Assembly (NCBI GenBank): GCA_018261735.1
Contig: JAGTRM010000002.1
Coordinates: forward strand, 62,001 to 126,000
From: Pseudomonadota bacterium
GTDB lineage: Bacteria; Pseudomonadota; Gammaproteobacteria; Burkholderiales; Chitinibacteraceae
Reading direction: 5' to 3'
Length of the DNA: 64,000 nt
This document shows positions 17,501-25,378 of this stretch, one piece after another. The stretch's first letter is position 1; every line of letters starts with the position of its first letter. The notes below the pieces were generated by a model that did not search any database, was not told the origin of the DNA, and saw only the letters and a list, made by a program, of their open reading frames with translations. A program made the translations under genes and the position numbers.

Positions 17501-18424
17501 TTGTCGCTCGAACCACCAAAGGAGCTGGGCGAGCTGTATCGCATCGTCGAGGCCTTTCAGGCAATGGCCGGCGAGGCGCATAGAAGAGGTCGTTCACCTT
17601 TCGTCACGCACCTCAGAAAGACTGCGACGAAAGGCAGCGCGTTTGACAAGGCCTGGCAGGCCGCACGCCAGTATCGCGAAGCTGAGCTCATGGCTTTGGA
17701 GGCAAGACTGAGGGCTGAGCTTTGCGCTATCAGTGAAGGCATCAGTGTCCACCTGTTGGCCGACGCCGCCATACCCGCCGTCTGGCCGCCGGCGGACGTG
17801 CTGGTCACCGTGCCGTTGAATACCGATAGGCCGACAGTCATTTTGGCGGAGAGTTGGCCGTCCTGGCGTGCAATCGTCGACGACGGTCGCCAGATTTGCA
17901 TCCTGCCCGTTATGCACGGGCTCGGGCTGACGAATCTCGCCACTTATGGCTTTGACACGCTCTTTCCCGTGCTTCCTCACGAGAAAGCACAACCGTGGTG
18001 TTCCATTGCTGGCGCAGGGGTGGCGCCGTTGGTGTCAGTGAATGCCTTCACTCGCCTCACGAACCTCTTGGCCGAGCTCCAGGGTATCGATGCTTACTGG
18101 AAAAGCAAGGCGAGAAGGACGACCAAAGAGGCGCGGACGTATCAGACTGTCTCGGACACACTCGACCAGGCAAGAGCGAACTGGAGCACGCTAGAGCTTT
18201 CCGATGAAGTCAGGGAGGCTGGATTGGCCCTCATAGAAGCTGGTCTACGAGGTGAGTTTCCTCTTGCAGATGCCGCCGCAAAGCTGCTGCAGGGCGAGCG
18301 GACTCCCACCATGGAACTTCTGGAGGACTTTTTAATGGGCCTCACCATGTTTGAATGCCTCACAGCTGTTCCTTCGCCGGACGATCATCTTGCAGAGATA
18401 GAGATAACACGCACTTATCGATAA
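14600..18424 (+). CDS. Cap4-like nuclease fused to STAND NTPase, candidate antiphage sensor
   Basis: This is a 1274-residue protein from a TTG start with AGGGAG upstream. Residues 10-100 look like a PD-(D/E)xK nuclease of the Cap4/DUF4297 type: GFRYQDAVA, Glu40, Asp43/44 in PEGGDDLEL, and Gln57-Val-Lys59 in AQVKSR. A P-loop ATPase follows, with Walker A GASGSGKSAL near 275 and Walker B GFIIDDVG near 330. A winged-helix-like segment lies near 450-520. The last 750 residues are helical without a known motif and fit a sensor region. This architecture matches Avs-type STAND effectors, which bind phage proteins and then degrade DNA. The gene stands alone. Its identity as an Avs relative is inferred. 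Confidence 0.72.
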   Translation: MSTRAGSHAGRGFRYQDAVAVHLSVQGFVGQSEFGSVVPEGGDDLELRANGSRTLAQVKSRRDHLGPFTVRATAAFIKKMWDAKGVTPDDHFLLVLESNVGERRSAVAQLQDLSAYPDVVAELKGRKSLTAIVSRTKILVLPDPRSSAIGLISARQGSTPFEAEIYFSDLLGLVGRVSDDNGMRGPGTFRDIALSDVQQRLDALQPLLTSAVAEEALSAGYCEAVDFLTPDEDPLFYLGVDAQASHVAAGLVVERPELRSAVLAGLEGRRNALIYGASGSGKSALLWEAAYASRHAVRWFQVRQLPPTAVQSLLQLARSRRATADAPVGFIIDDVGRGFSDGWTALAAETGRNPGLLLLASVREEDRYPLEDSRRAAQVKVRGDETLAERVWRELRDRGQTSWQGWREPWNLATGHLLEYTHVLTQGRRLSETLDAQVAARMNDPARHDELDVLRVVACANATGCSAEIAQLPQILGKPSSAVSYALTRLKNEHLVQHTSDGRIVGLHELRSTELLRLSHEFPPPLLSATAASAVWLVPAGELARFLERTLSKHDGCDEAVLEALVLRLEVAPTPALFSSTLTGLDRANAHRVIRLWRESPEAQAVPNSLLEMPASLAIGDIEPPDIGPTVPACRRFAEIRSEVVATGLTARFLARLAPRDLRRVLEAAVEVRDLTQCLAALLGQIISPPHLAELARLSPPLVAADFQEAVSLLEVTARVDRALAIGWVDAVGQAAMFQRFSEHVSWADAPSLTPCEEGQEVQSNVWFVATSVQLDINKEVVRTCEVLLALTPIADVVSSVALGADGAVMKSTVGDYPLENKRMPRANLPAPAQVARNREWLAILNAQLAIESYTAYLAESLDLIRIVNRNLKLLLDGQFRGKTDPATVEALGHVYERSRILVAPEELQPAGEQKSWSRLQSILSSCSSDLIRRFYDLPEGALAYLAWLDDILKSVSTAQAEEPWEMLSLEPPKELGELYRIVEAFQAMAGEAHRRGRSPFVTHLRKTATKGSAFDKAWQAARQYREAELMALEARLRAELCAISEGISVHLLADAAIPAVWPPADVLVTVPLNTDRPTVILAESWPSWRAIVDDGRQICILPVMHGLGLTNLATYGFDTLFPVLPHEKAQPWCSIAGAGVAPLVSVNAFTRLTNLLAELQGIDAYWKSKARRTTKEARTYQTVSDTLDQARANWSTLELSDEVREAGLALIEAGLRGEFPLADAAAKLLQGERTPTMELLEDFLMGLTMFECLTAVPSPDDHLAEIEITRTYR

Positions 18425-18549
18425 AACAGACTCACTAAGCGTACAACCGAACTTCCGAAGCCACCGCTATCCGCGCACTCGCAATCAAAGATTACGTTTA
18501 TGTGTTTCCGACAACACACAATGTCGGCATAAGTCATGAAATCTGGTAG

Positions 18550-18960
18550 TTAGCTCCGTAGAGATTTTGCACTTGGCTTCCTTATCAGCGTGACCTTGCC
18601 ACTATCCATCGCCGCCTGTAACTTTTTCAACGCTTCGCGTACATCCCAAAGCTCCCTGAAGAGCGACACTTCCCTCGCGCGCGATTCATCCAGCAAAATA
18701 CGGTCTTTGGCCCTCTCTGCCTTAAGCTGGTTCAATTGCTTGCGCATTTCATCCTGCGGCTTGTCTTCTGCCTTGGCTGCGGCGATGGCTTGGATCAGGG
18801 CAATGTCCTGCGGTCTGGATTTCTTGATAGAGCCCCTCTTGCGGCCAGCTTCCAACGAAACTGAATCATTGGTGATCTTCGTGCCCTTGGGCACATTCAC
18901 TGGCTTGCCTTGTTTCAGGCGCTCCAGTGCATCGAAGTGGTCCTTGTGAGTGTCAGGCAT
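18550..18960 (-). CDS. Small charged accessory protein of the recombinase module
   Basis: This 136-residue protein starts at the ATG at 18960, which overlaps the stop of the preceding recombinase and has AGGAG upstream. The N-terminus is basic (VPKGTKI, AGRKRGSIKKSRPQD). The C-terminal half is a long heptad-like helix (KQLNQLKAERAKDRILLDESRA). It occupies the last position in the module, like TnpC of Tn554 or GmtX of gamma-mobile-trio elements. It is probably a DNA-binding or orientation factor for recombination. I see no direct motif match to either family. Confidence 0.7.
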   Translation of the reverse strand: MPDTHKDHFDALERLKQGKPVNVPKGTKITNDSVSLEAGRKRGSIKKSRPQDIALIQAIAAAKAEDKPQDEMRKQLNQLKAERAKDRILLDESRAREVSLFRELWDVREALKKLQAAMDSGKVTLIRKPSAKSLRS

Positions 18961-20995
18961 GCGTCGCTCCTGTTGAGTTGCCTTGGGGATTTGCACGGGG
19001 GCGCCATTCGCGTTCAACCCGCTCCAATGCTTCAAGCTCTTCCTTCAATATTTCACTCTCTATCGAGTTCTGCGTGACATGTTTGCTTGCTGCGCACAGG
19101 AGTGGGATTACCTTGATTAACTTTGAATGCTTCCCAACCAAATTTTTGCAGCCATTTGTAGCGCATGAGATATCAATCAGGGGGAGGCCTTTCCGCTTGT
19201 CACAACCCCCTGTCTTGGTGCAACCGCCCAGTGGTCCGGGCTGGTAACTCAGTTTGCCGGCTTTTATCTGCTTGGCAACATCCTCGCGGGACATCACTTC
19301 GCCCCGTTCTTTCTGGCGCTGAAAGTAAGTTCCGGCACCACCATGCATCTGTTCTTTGCAGTTCAGTACATCGTGTTCGAACGAGAGCATCATCGCCTCA
19401 ACCGTGCCATCTTGCCATTCTGTAGCTATGTGCGTCTTGTAGCCATCGGGATCGTTGGAAATGAAGTTTTTGCAGAATGTGCTTCCGCGCCCGTAGAGCA
19501 AGGACATCTCCCGGGTGATGTGTTGGAGTTGTCGGCGCAGGGAAGAAAGGCGCACCAGACCGCTAGCATTGGCATAAATCGCCAAACTACGTCGCAACTG
19601 GTGAGTAGTCAGCGACCAGCGCTGCCCAATGGCGAATTCGTTTTCATCACGCCACGCACGGAACGGGTCAATTTCTTCAAGTTCCGCAATGTCCTCGTCT
19701 TCTATGAGCGGAAATAGGCGAGCATGCAGTGAGTCCTTTGCCTTATTCAGTTTTTTGAGCGCCGTCTGCATCCGCCTTTCTGGCTCGTATTCCGTCTTAC
19801 CCCATGGAAGATAGTCGGTTGATGGGAAAAGCGGGAACTCGTCATTGTGGTCATCGGATTTGCGCGGGGTGATGCCAACTGATTCATAAACAACAGAGGC
19901 AAATTGCTGTGCCAAGCGGACCGCCCGAAAACCTTCGCGATCCGTGGTGACCCAATGGGTACGCAGGCGTCGCCCCTTGTTGAACTTGGTGGTGATGCCA
20001 GCAATCAGACTATGTGTCCGCCCGTGACTGCCTTTTTCTACGACCATGCAGTGGAAGGGCAACGTTCGAGCTTCGTCATGGCGCATGCCGCTGAACACAT
20101 GTATTTGCAACTTGCAAACTAGGAAGATTTCGGAAACGGCGCCCGACAACGTAGCCAATGCCCTAGTTCTCAAACTGAAGCCACGTCGAGTAAGGTAATC
20201 TCCAAGGCCATACTTATCGATTAGCGCCGGTCCGACATTGATGTCATGGAAACTCTGTGTGGCCTTGGCCTGCCGATGCTCCTTCAAGGCGTCTCGCAGC
20301 GCCGCCAGCAGTCGGGGGGCGTGCGCCTCGATGTCATCGAGCTCGGCCGACAGGTTATTGATGAGCCCTCCGTAGATGCGAGTCGGGAGGGGCGCGTGCT
20401 GCCGCGCGTTGTTACACCCGTCCTTCACTCGACGTTCCAGAGCTTTCCATCCCTTTGGTTTAGCCAAGGTAAAGCCTAGTTGCGTCGCTGGGTCAAGTTG
20501 CAGAAGGAAGTTGATCCAGACCATCCATATCCTAACTCTGGAAACCGGTAGACTCGCGCCAAAGGCATCCAGCAGAGACGTATCCGTGAGCACATCATGG
20601 ATAGTGCAGGATCGCGCTTCAGCAAAGCGGGCGAGGAAATGAAGCGTTTGAAGCTTAGACTCGAGCGTCCGCGGCGCGTTTTCGTTGCCATAGTAAATCT
20701 GTCGCGTCATCAGGAACTGTAACTCCCGGATGCGGGCTTCACGTTCCGGGGACACCTCCAATCTATCTCTGCGCGCGGGTCCCGTCTTTTGGTTCCAATA
20801 GTAGTAGTGCAGCGCAAGCTTCCCTTGATCTTTCGTGTACGCCGTCCATGGCCAAATGAACTCGCTAACCGAATGCTGGGTGCCGTCAACATCCCGACAG
20901 ATGATGTGATCGAGCGGCAGTTGGATGGCCCAAGAGTCATCCCATGGGTCAGGCCCCTGCATGCCGTACAGATTAAACTGTACATCGATCCTCAT
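18953..20995 (-). CDS. Tyrosine-recombinase-like protein, third of the trio
   Basis: This 680-residue protein starts at the ATG at 20995, which overlaps the preceding stop (ATGA). Catalytic motifs can be traced: Arg in FSGMRHDEARTL (box I), HQLRRS (HxxR), then QHITREMSLLYGRG with a His and a candidate nucleophilic Tyr. Near the C-terminus GGCTKTGGCDKRKG and SCATNGC give a cysteine cluster, probably metal-binding. It is far longer than a simple integrase (300-400 residues). Large tyrosine recombinases of this kind are seen in Tn554-type and trio-type elements. The full Arg-His-Arg-His-Tyr set suggests it is active. Confidence 0.8.
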   Translation of the reverse strand: MRIDVQFNLYGMQGPDPWDDSWAIQLPLDHIICRDVDGTQHSVSEFIWPWTAYTKDQGKLALHYYYWNQKTGPARRDRLEVSPEREARIRELQFLMTRQIYYGNENAPRTLESKLQTLHFLARFAEARSCTIHDVLTDTSLLDAFGASLPVSRVRIWMVWINFLLQLDPATQLGFTLAKPKGWKALERRVKDGCNNARQHAPLPTRIYGGLINNLSAELDDIEAHAPRLLAALRDALKEHRQAKATQSFHDINVGPALIDKYGLGDYLTRRGFSLRTRALATLSGAVSEIFLVCKLQIHVFSGMRHDEARTLPFHCMVVEKGSHGRTHSLIAGITTKFNKGRRLRTHWVTTDREGFRAVRLAQQFASVVYESVGITPRKSDDHNDEFPLFPSTDYLPWGKTEYEPERRMQTALKKLNKAKDSLHARLFPLIEDEDIAELEEIDPFRAWRDENEFAIGQRWSLTTHQLRRSLAIYANASGLVRLSSLRRQLQHITREMSLLYGRGSTFCKNFISNDPDGYKTHIATEWQDGTVEAMMLSFEHDVLNCKEQMHGGAGTYFQRQKERGEVMSREDVAKQIKAGKLSYQPGPLGGCTKTGGCDKRKGLPLIDISCATNGCKNLVGKHSKLIKVIPLLCAASKHVTQNSIESEILKEELEALERVEREWRPRANPQGNSTGATHA

Positions 20996-22941
20996 GAAAT
21001 AATCCAAAGTTCTAGGAAGAGCAGGTACTTATCAGCCCAAAAGAGAGTTAGATTTTCATTTTCGTAAACGTCCTTACGCACCTTCTCCACCATGGCACGA
21101 CAATTCGGGAAGGATGAAATTTTCTCAAGATCCTCGTCACATTTAGCAATTAATGGGCGCAATGCGTCCTCATGCTGTGGGTACAGGATCAACTGTTCCA
21201 GGACATAGGCGGCGGAGGCCACCTTGCGAGCATCCTCTTCTCCCGCTATGAGCACACGATGTTTGCAGAACAAGCAGCCCTGAGAATCCTTGCAATCTGG
21301 TTGGACCGGAGTGTGGACGGCGAGTGCTTCAGGGTGCCCTAAAGTGCCGCACCGTCCGCCTGTTTCTAGCGACGGGATGTCCGAGGTCACATCCTTGGGC
21401 GGAATGATAAGTTGGCGTTGTGCTGACTCGGATACGGATTCCAAAAAGGACGTCATCTCCTTATGATGGTCGGCGGCTAACCCGCGAGCGTATTCCCTTT
21501 CTTCAATCTCCTTGGAATGCCCCATGAATGCTGCTACGACCGAGCTGTTATTGTGCCGAAGATAGTAGTCATCCACACTGGCTCGGAGTACACGGGCGCC
21601 CATCCTAGGTAACTGAGGATCAATTTCAATAAGTAGATACTTGTAATGGTTTTCCATTATGAAAGTTCCGGTCTGTGCCGGCGGTTTGCTGTTGCAGTTC
21701 CCACAGCTAAAGAACAGATAAGGCGTCGTCTTGCCTTGAAGTAGGTACTGCCGAAGTTCCATGAAGCGACGCATGCGCGGCATGAAGGAGACCGGGACAG
21801 TGAGAGTCACTTCCTTGCCGTCGGCTCGCCATTTGAGTGTTCGGAACTTTTGGTTTTGAACTGCTGCGTCAATTTTGCCGTCCGTCTCAAGATCGCGAAC
21901 GACTTGCGCGTTGCCGCCCGTATTGCAGAAGAAGAGGAACAGAAATGCCCTCTGGGCAACCATGCCCAACTTCAACCTCCATTTGTGCTGAGCGTCGGCG
22001 TTGGCTTCATCCAGATTGGCCTTGGCCCTCTTTATACATTCTCTTGCCACTTTACGTCGTTCTGATTGGCGTTGTCCGGCGTACCTATGCTCGATCTCTT
22101 CTATGGTGAGCAAGCGTCCATTTTCGTAGTCGTAGGACCATGACGCATTAGTGCCCATCTTTGCTCGATTGGCATCAGTCCAGCGGTGAGGGGGCAATCG
22201 CCACATAATCGTTGGGAATAACCAGAGATGGTTTTCTGACCAGCCTAGGGAGCTTGGCAATTTAAGCTTATAGGGAAACGGTCGTTGCTCCAGTACTAGG
22301 TCACATAGACCGTCGAATAGGCATTGGTTGAGGGCGACCGCATGGACGAAGACGTCAAGTGCTAGCGGTTCTGTACCACCATTGGGGTTAGAACTCTGTT
22401 TGACCTTTTTGATACCATGTATCAGGTTTTCAAGGCCGGTCATCGCCTCCAGCAATTCGCAAACCTGGGTCAAGTAGTGGTTATGGCTTTTCCCGTTAAG
22501 CTCTTGACGCCGGTAGCGCTCGTGCATTGCGGTCGCCCACTCGCGGAAGGCATTACGTGTTGCCTCGCCTCCTGCAAGACAATCATGCAGGCTGTTGGCA
22601 TCGGACCAATCTATGAACTTCTTGATGTTCCAAGCACATTTATCAGTCGATGTTAGAGACTTCCCAACACGAGTCTTTAAATTGGAGAGGGTCTTGATGA
22701 GTTGCAGGATCTGTTTTGGGCGCTGTTTGAGGAGGGAACTTGCAACGACATCTTGCGGCTGACGGGGTTTTCTCTTCTTGTCGGAACGCAAGGAAAAACA
22801 GAGGGCACCGATATCGAAATAATTGTCTGCAATCTTGAGGATCACCTGCTCTGGATGCAAGATACGGGTGTGCTTATCCAGCGGCAGCTCAAGGGTGATC
22901 GTCTGACGCAGGTTGAAAAGGGGCTCGATAGGACTATTCAT
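20992..22941 (-). CDS. Tyrosine-recombinase-like protein, second of the trio
   Basis: This 649-residue protein starts at the ATG at 22941, overlapping the upstream stop. The C-terminal catalytic part shows ARVLRASVDDYYLRH (the second Arg) and AAFMGHSKEIEEREYARG (His and Tyr). The expected box I Arg appears replaced in FFCNTGGNAQVVRDL. The next segment has four to five cysteines (GRCGTLGH, PDCKDSQGCLFCKH), resembling the zinc-like tail of Tn554 TnpB. The altered box I suggests a structural rather than catalytic subunit, though another Arg may substitute. It is co-transcribed with its neighbours. Confidence 0.8.
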   Translation of the reverse strand: MNSPIEPLFNLRQTITLELPLDKHTRILHPEQVILKIADNYFDIGALCFSLRSDKKRKPRQPQDVVASSLLKQRPKQILQLIKTLSNLKTRVGKSLTSTDKCAWNIKKFIDWSDANSLHDCLAGGEATRNAFREWATAMHERYRRQELNGKSHNHYLTQVCELLEAMTGLENLIHGIKKVKQSSNPNGGTEPLALDVFVHAVALNQCLFDGLCDLVLEQRPFPYKLKLPSSLGWSENHLWLFPTIMWRLPPHRWTDANRAKMGTNASWSYDYENGRLLTIEEIEHRYAGQRQSERRKVARECIKRAKANLDEANADAQHKWRLKLGMVAQRAFLFLFFCNTGGNAQVVRDLETDGKIDAAVQNQKFRTLKWRADGKEVTLTVPVSFMPRMRRFMELRQYLLQGKTTPYLFFSCGNCNSKPPAQTGTFIMENHYKYLLIEIDPQLPRMGARVLRASVDDYYLRHNNSSVVAAFMGHSKEIEEREYARGLAADHHKEMTSFLESVSESAQRQLIIPPKDVTSDIPSLETGGRCGTLGHPEALAVHTPVQPDCKDSQGCLFCKHRVLIAGEEDARKVASAAYVLEQLILYPQHEDALRPLIAKCDEDLEKISSFPNCRAMVEKVRKDVYENENLTLFWADKYLLFLELWIIS

Positions 22942-24421
22942 CAATGGACAAGCCTTTCATTGCCCGGTCGGTCCACCGCTGGAGATGCTCGCCGTAGCCG
23001 TTAATAGCCTTGTAGAAGACATCCATGCTTTTTTTGAAATTGAGATATAGGTCTGTCGTGGCAAGGGAGGTATGCCACATCAGGTCTTTCACAATCAGTC
23101 GAGCTCTGTGCAAAGTGATTTTTCCCTCTTTGACCAGTTTCATCAGCTCTTCAGTCATGTTCATACCAAACGAGGCACGGAGATCGTGAGGCCGGTAAGA
23201 GAATCCCGGGTCGTATTTTTTGCGAATATAGGGGATCGCATGATCCTTGATGAATTGACGTAAGGGCTGACCATTCTTTGCATGCCTTACTGCAAAGTTG
23301 GGGTCGAATCGCAGGGACTCTTCCTTGGCGGTGTAGTAAGGCCCCCCCCGATTGGTCAGGAACAGGTATGGATCAGGATGCTCGCCATGCTTCTTGACAT
23401 CTCGTTTGCGACGCTGTGCGGCCCGGTTTGAGAGTGCGTAGGTATGCAATAGCTCATACAAAGCTCGCGGAATCTGGAACGTGCCGGACTTGTTGTTTTT
23501 TGTATCGATCCCCGTTCCAGGCCCCGCTTTCAATCTATATACCTCACCTTCGCCTGTTAGACTCATGGAATAGCGTGGTGTAGGGTTGGAGAAATGCCGA
23601 ACCCTCAAAGTACAGGTCGACTCCATTCGGCTCCCCGTACCAAGCATAAATAGTTGGAGCAAGAGACATTCTGAGTTGCCTGTGGCTCCTGCAGCTTCTA
23701 TTACCCAATCTTGCTCCTGCCGTGTTAAAGGACGCAGCTTAGCCCCATCTTGAATGGTCCCATCAAAGTCAGCCTCCGCTTTAGGTGCAGAGATGCATAG
23801 GTCGGTGCTAGCTACATTTTTTGAAAGCTGCTGGCCGTTCGCTGTCTTAATTGAGAGGTGGTATCTCTTGTCCTCCCAAGCTGGGTTTTCAGGTGTGAAG
23901 TAATTCTTCCCAATTAGCCATGTATAAAATGCGATGACTCTACCCATCCGACGCTTTGCCGTCGTCGCAGTGATTTCACGGGCTTGGATTTGCATTCTTA
24001 GGTGACCGCGATAGCGGTAAGTCGTCCGATGCTGCTTTGGTTTGGGAAAATTGAATAGAAGTTCTTCAGGGTTGTCATGAATGTCCAACCATTCCTTAAA
24101 CGCTCCCAAGTCGTCTGCGCAAGAATGGGAGGTAGCCATGACCGGCTGAGTTTCATCCTCCAACTTAGACAGGATGAAAAGTGTGCCAAGTGCCCAAGGG
24201 GCAGAATTCCTGTCCAAGACCACTGGAAACAGGTTGTAGTTATGCCCGCGGCCTTCCTCTTCATTTCCAACATTGCGATACCAGTAGGTCAACGTTGGAT
24301 GCCCCTTACCCTGCTTGATGGTACGCTCGATGGCATGCGGATCGTCCTGATCTGTAAGTTCAGAAAGTCGAAACACCGGCAGTAGGACCTTGCGACGTCG
24401 CTCTTTCACTCTATCCCCCAT
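22934..24421 (-). CDS. Tyrosine recombinase/integrase, first of the trio
   Basis: This 495-residue protein contains the complete catalytic set: Arg in LGTGSRMESTCTLR, HDLRAS (HxxR), MWHTSLATTDLYL (His and nucleophilic Tyr). The N-terminal half carries the SAM-like core-binding region. Its ATG overlaps the stop of the XRE gene. Being the most canonical of the three and nearest to the island edge, it is the likely strand-cutting enzyme that placed the island in comM. Comparable three-recombinase modules are known as RIT, Tn554-type and gamma-mobile-trio elements; which one this belongs to is undecided from sequence reading. Confidence 0.88.
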   Translation of the reverse strand: MGDRVKERRRKVLLPVFRLSELTDQDDPHAIERTIKQGKGHPTLTYWYRNVGNEEEGRGHNYNLFPVVLDRNSAPWALGTLFILSKLEDETQPVMATSHSCADDLGAFKEWLDIHDNPEELLFNFPKPKQHRTTYRYRGHLRMQIQAREITATTAKRRMGRVIAFYTWLIGKNYFTPENPAWEDKRYHLSIKTANGQQLSKNVASTDLCISAPKAEADFDGTIQDGAKLRPLTRQEQDWVIEAAGATGNSECLLLQLFMLGTGSRMESTCTLRVRHFSNPTPRYSMSLTGEGEVYRLKAGPGTGIDTKNNKSGTFQIPRALYELLHTYALSNRAAQRRKRDVKKHGEHPDPYLFLTNRGGPYYTAKEESLRFDPNFAVRHAKNGQPLRQFIKDHAIPYIRKKYDPGFSYRPHDLRASFGMNMTEELMKLVKEGKITLHRARLIVKDLMWHTSLATTDLYLNFKKSMDVFYKAINGYGEHLQRWTDRAMKGLSIDE

Positions 24422-24761
24422 AAAAGAGAGTGAGGGTATGAGGTAATCCTTCCGAATGTTGTCGTTCCTGGCTCAGTTCAAATCGAGGATGTCTCGGATA
24501 GAAGTGACTTGTTCTGGAATTAGGGGCTTCAGCTTGTTGGAAAACAGTGCGCACGCAGTTGCTGAGCAATCGCTTTTCACCGTCGTTCAGTTCAAGCAAT
24601 AGGCCACATTTTTCGAGGGAGATGGCGAAACGCGGGGGAGGTTTGAATTTGTTTTCGATGAGGGAAAGCTGGCTAGGGTCAATCCCTAACCCGTAGGCCA
24701 AAGTCTTTTGGCGACTCTCTCTTTGGAATCGCAGACTCGATAACGTGCATCCAACAATCAT
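24411..24761 (-). CDS. XRE-family regulator of the recombinase module
   Basis: This is a 116-residue protein. An HTH spans SRQKTLAYGLGIDPSQLSLIENK near residues 17-40. The C-terminal 50 residues are not recognised. The ATG at 24761 follows a full-consensus AAGGAGGTG ribosome binding site. A consensus sigma70 promoter lies about 70 bases further up. Its stop overlaps the start of the first recombinase, so it is the leader gene of a five-gene operon and probably represses it. Confidence 0.82.
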   Translation of the reverse strand: MIVGCTLSSLRFQRESRQKTLAYGLGIDPSQLSLIENKFKPPPRFAISLEKCGLLLELNDGEKRLLSNCVRTVFQQAEAPNSRTSHFYPRHPRFELSQERQHSEGLPHTLTLFYGG

Positions 24762-24767
24762 GGATAA

Positions 24768-24856
24768 CCACCTCCTTAGAGACGATCTTAGTCCATGAAG
24801 TTGGCCGAGTCAAACGTAAGTCTTTGTAGTATAAGGATAAATTGGCATTTTGTCAA
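24768..24856 (-). promoter_or_regulatory. Consensus sigma70 promoter and ribosome binding site of the recombinase operon
   Basis: On the minus strand TTGACA (24851-24856) and TATACT (24828-24833) are separated by exactly 17 bases. The anti-SD-perfect AAGGAGGTG ends eight bases before the ATG at 24761. Such a strong promoter implies tight repression, most simply by the XRE protein it drives. Confidence 0.85.
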
Positions 24857-24975
24857 GTGTGATGAGTTTGAAATTTAGCTCAATCCAGCTCCGCAGGATA
24901 AAGCTGTCGGATGTCGGCTAAGCTCAATTTCTCATTCAAGAAGCCGTCCTTTAAACAAGAAGGAGACTAAATACA

Positions 24976-24996
24976 GCTGTTGTTCATAACAACAGC
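24976..24996. repeat. 9-bp inverted repeat near the island edge
   Basis: GCTGTTGTT and AACAACAGC flank a 3-base loop. It lies about 130 bases inside the comM junction and could be a recombinase-binding site or a transcript hairpin. The remaining bases between 24857 and 25125 hold no gene that I can support. Confidence 0.5.
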
Positions 24997-25109
24997 CTCC
25001 AATAAGCTTTCAGCTATAGCAGTCAAATTCAGGTCACGCATCCAGTGTCTGGTCTGTTCCACCAAGGATTTTGTCCATCGTACCCAAACTTAGATGTAGT
25101 AACTTTTTA

Positions 25110-25130
25110 GAGAGAACTTGCATGTACGCC
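25110..25130. other. Island-chromosome junction (att region) in comM
   Basis: The point where ComM similarity ends marks the right boundary of the island, within a few bases of 25126. The exact crossover cannot be fixed without the left junction or an empty comM allele. Confidence 0.7.
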
Positions 25131-25317
25131 GGTTGGGAAATTCAAAGCCGGAAACGGTCAACGCCGCCCGCACCCGGTCGCGTGATTCACGCACCTCGGC
25201 CTCCGGCAGGCCGACAATATTGCAGGCAGGCAACCCGTTGGCCAGATGGACTTCAACAGCGACCGCACTGGCCGCCAAGCCATCCAGCGCGCGTGATAGC
25301 ACGACGGCTAGCGTCAT
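25126..25317 (-). pseudogene. comM: comM (YifB) 5' fragment truncated by the island
   Basis: From the ATG at 25317 the reading is ComM for 64 codons: MTLAVVLSRALDG, VEVHLANGLP, NIVGLPEAEV, ESRDRVRAAL and GFEFPNRR. Normal ComM then continues ITVNLAPADLP; here it changes to unrelated residues and stops 13 codons later. ComM is a hexameric helicase promoting branch migration in natural transformation. It is also a well-known integration target of islands such as AbaR. The 3' part must lie beyond the window's left edge or be lost. The start is divergent from algZ with a 61-base spacer. Confidence 0.9.
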
Positions 25318-25378
25318 GTCGTTCCCCGTCATGAAAATTGCGTATAGTTTAAATTCATTGAAAGAAAAAAGGAAAGCG

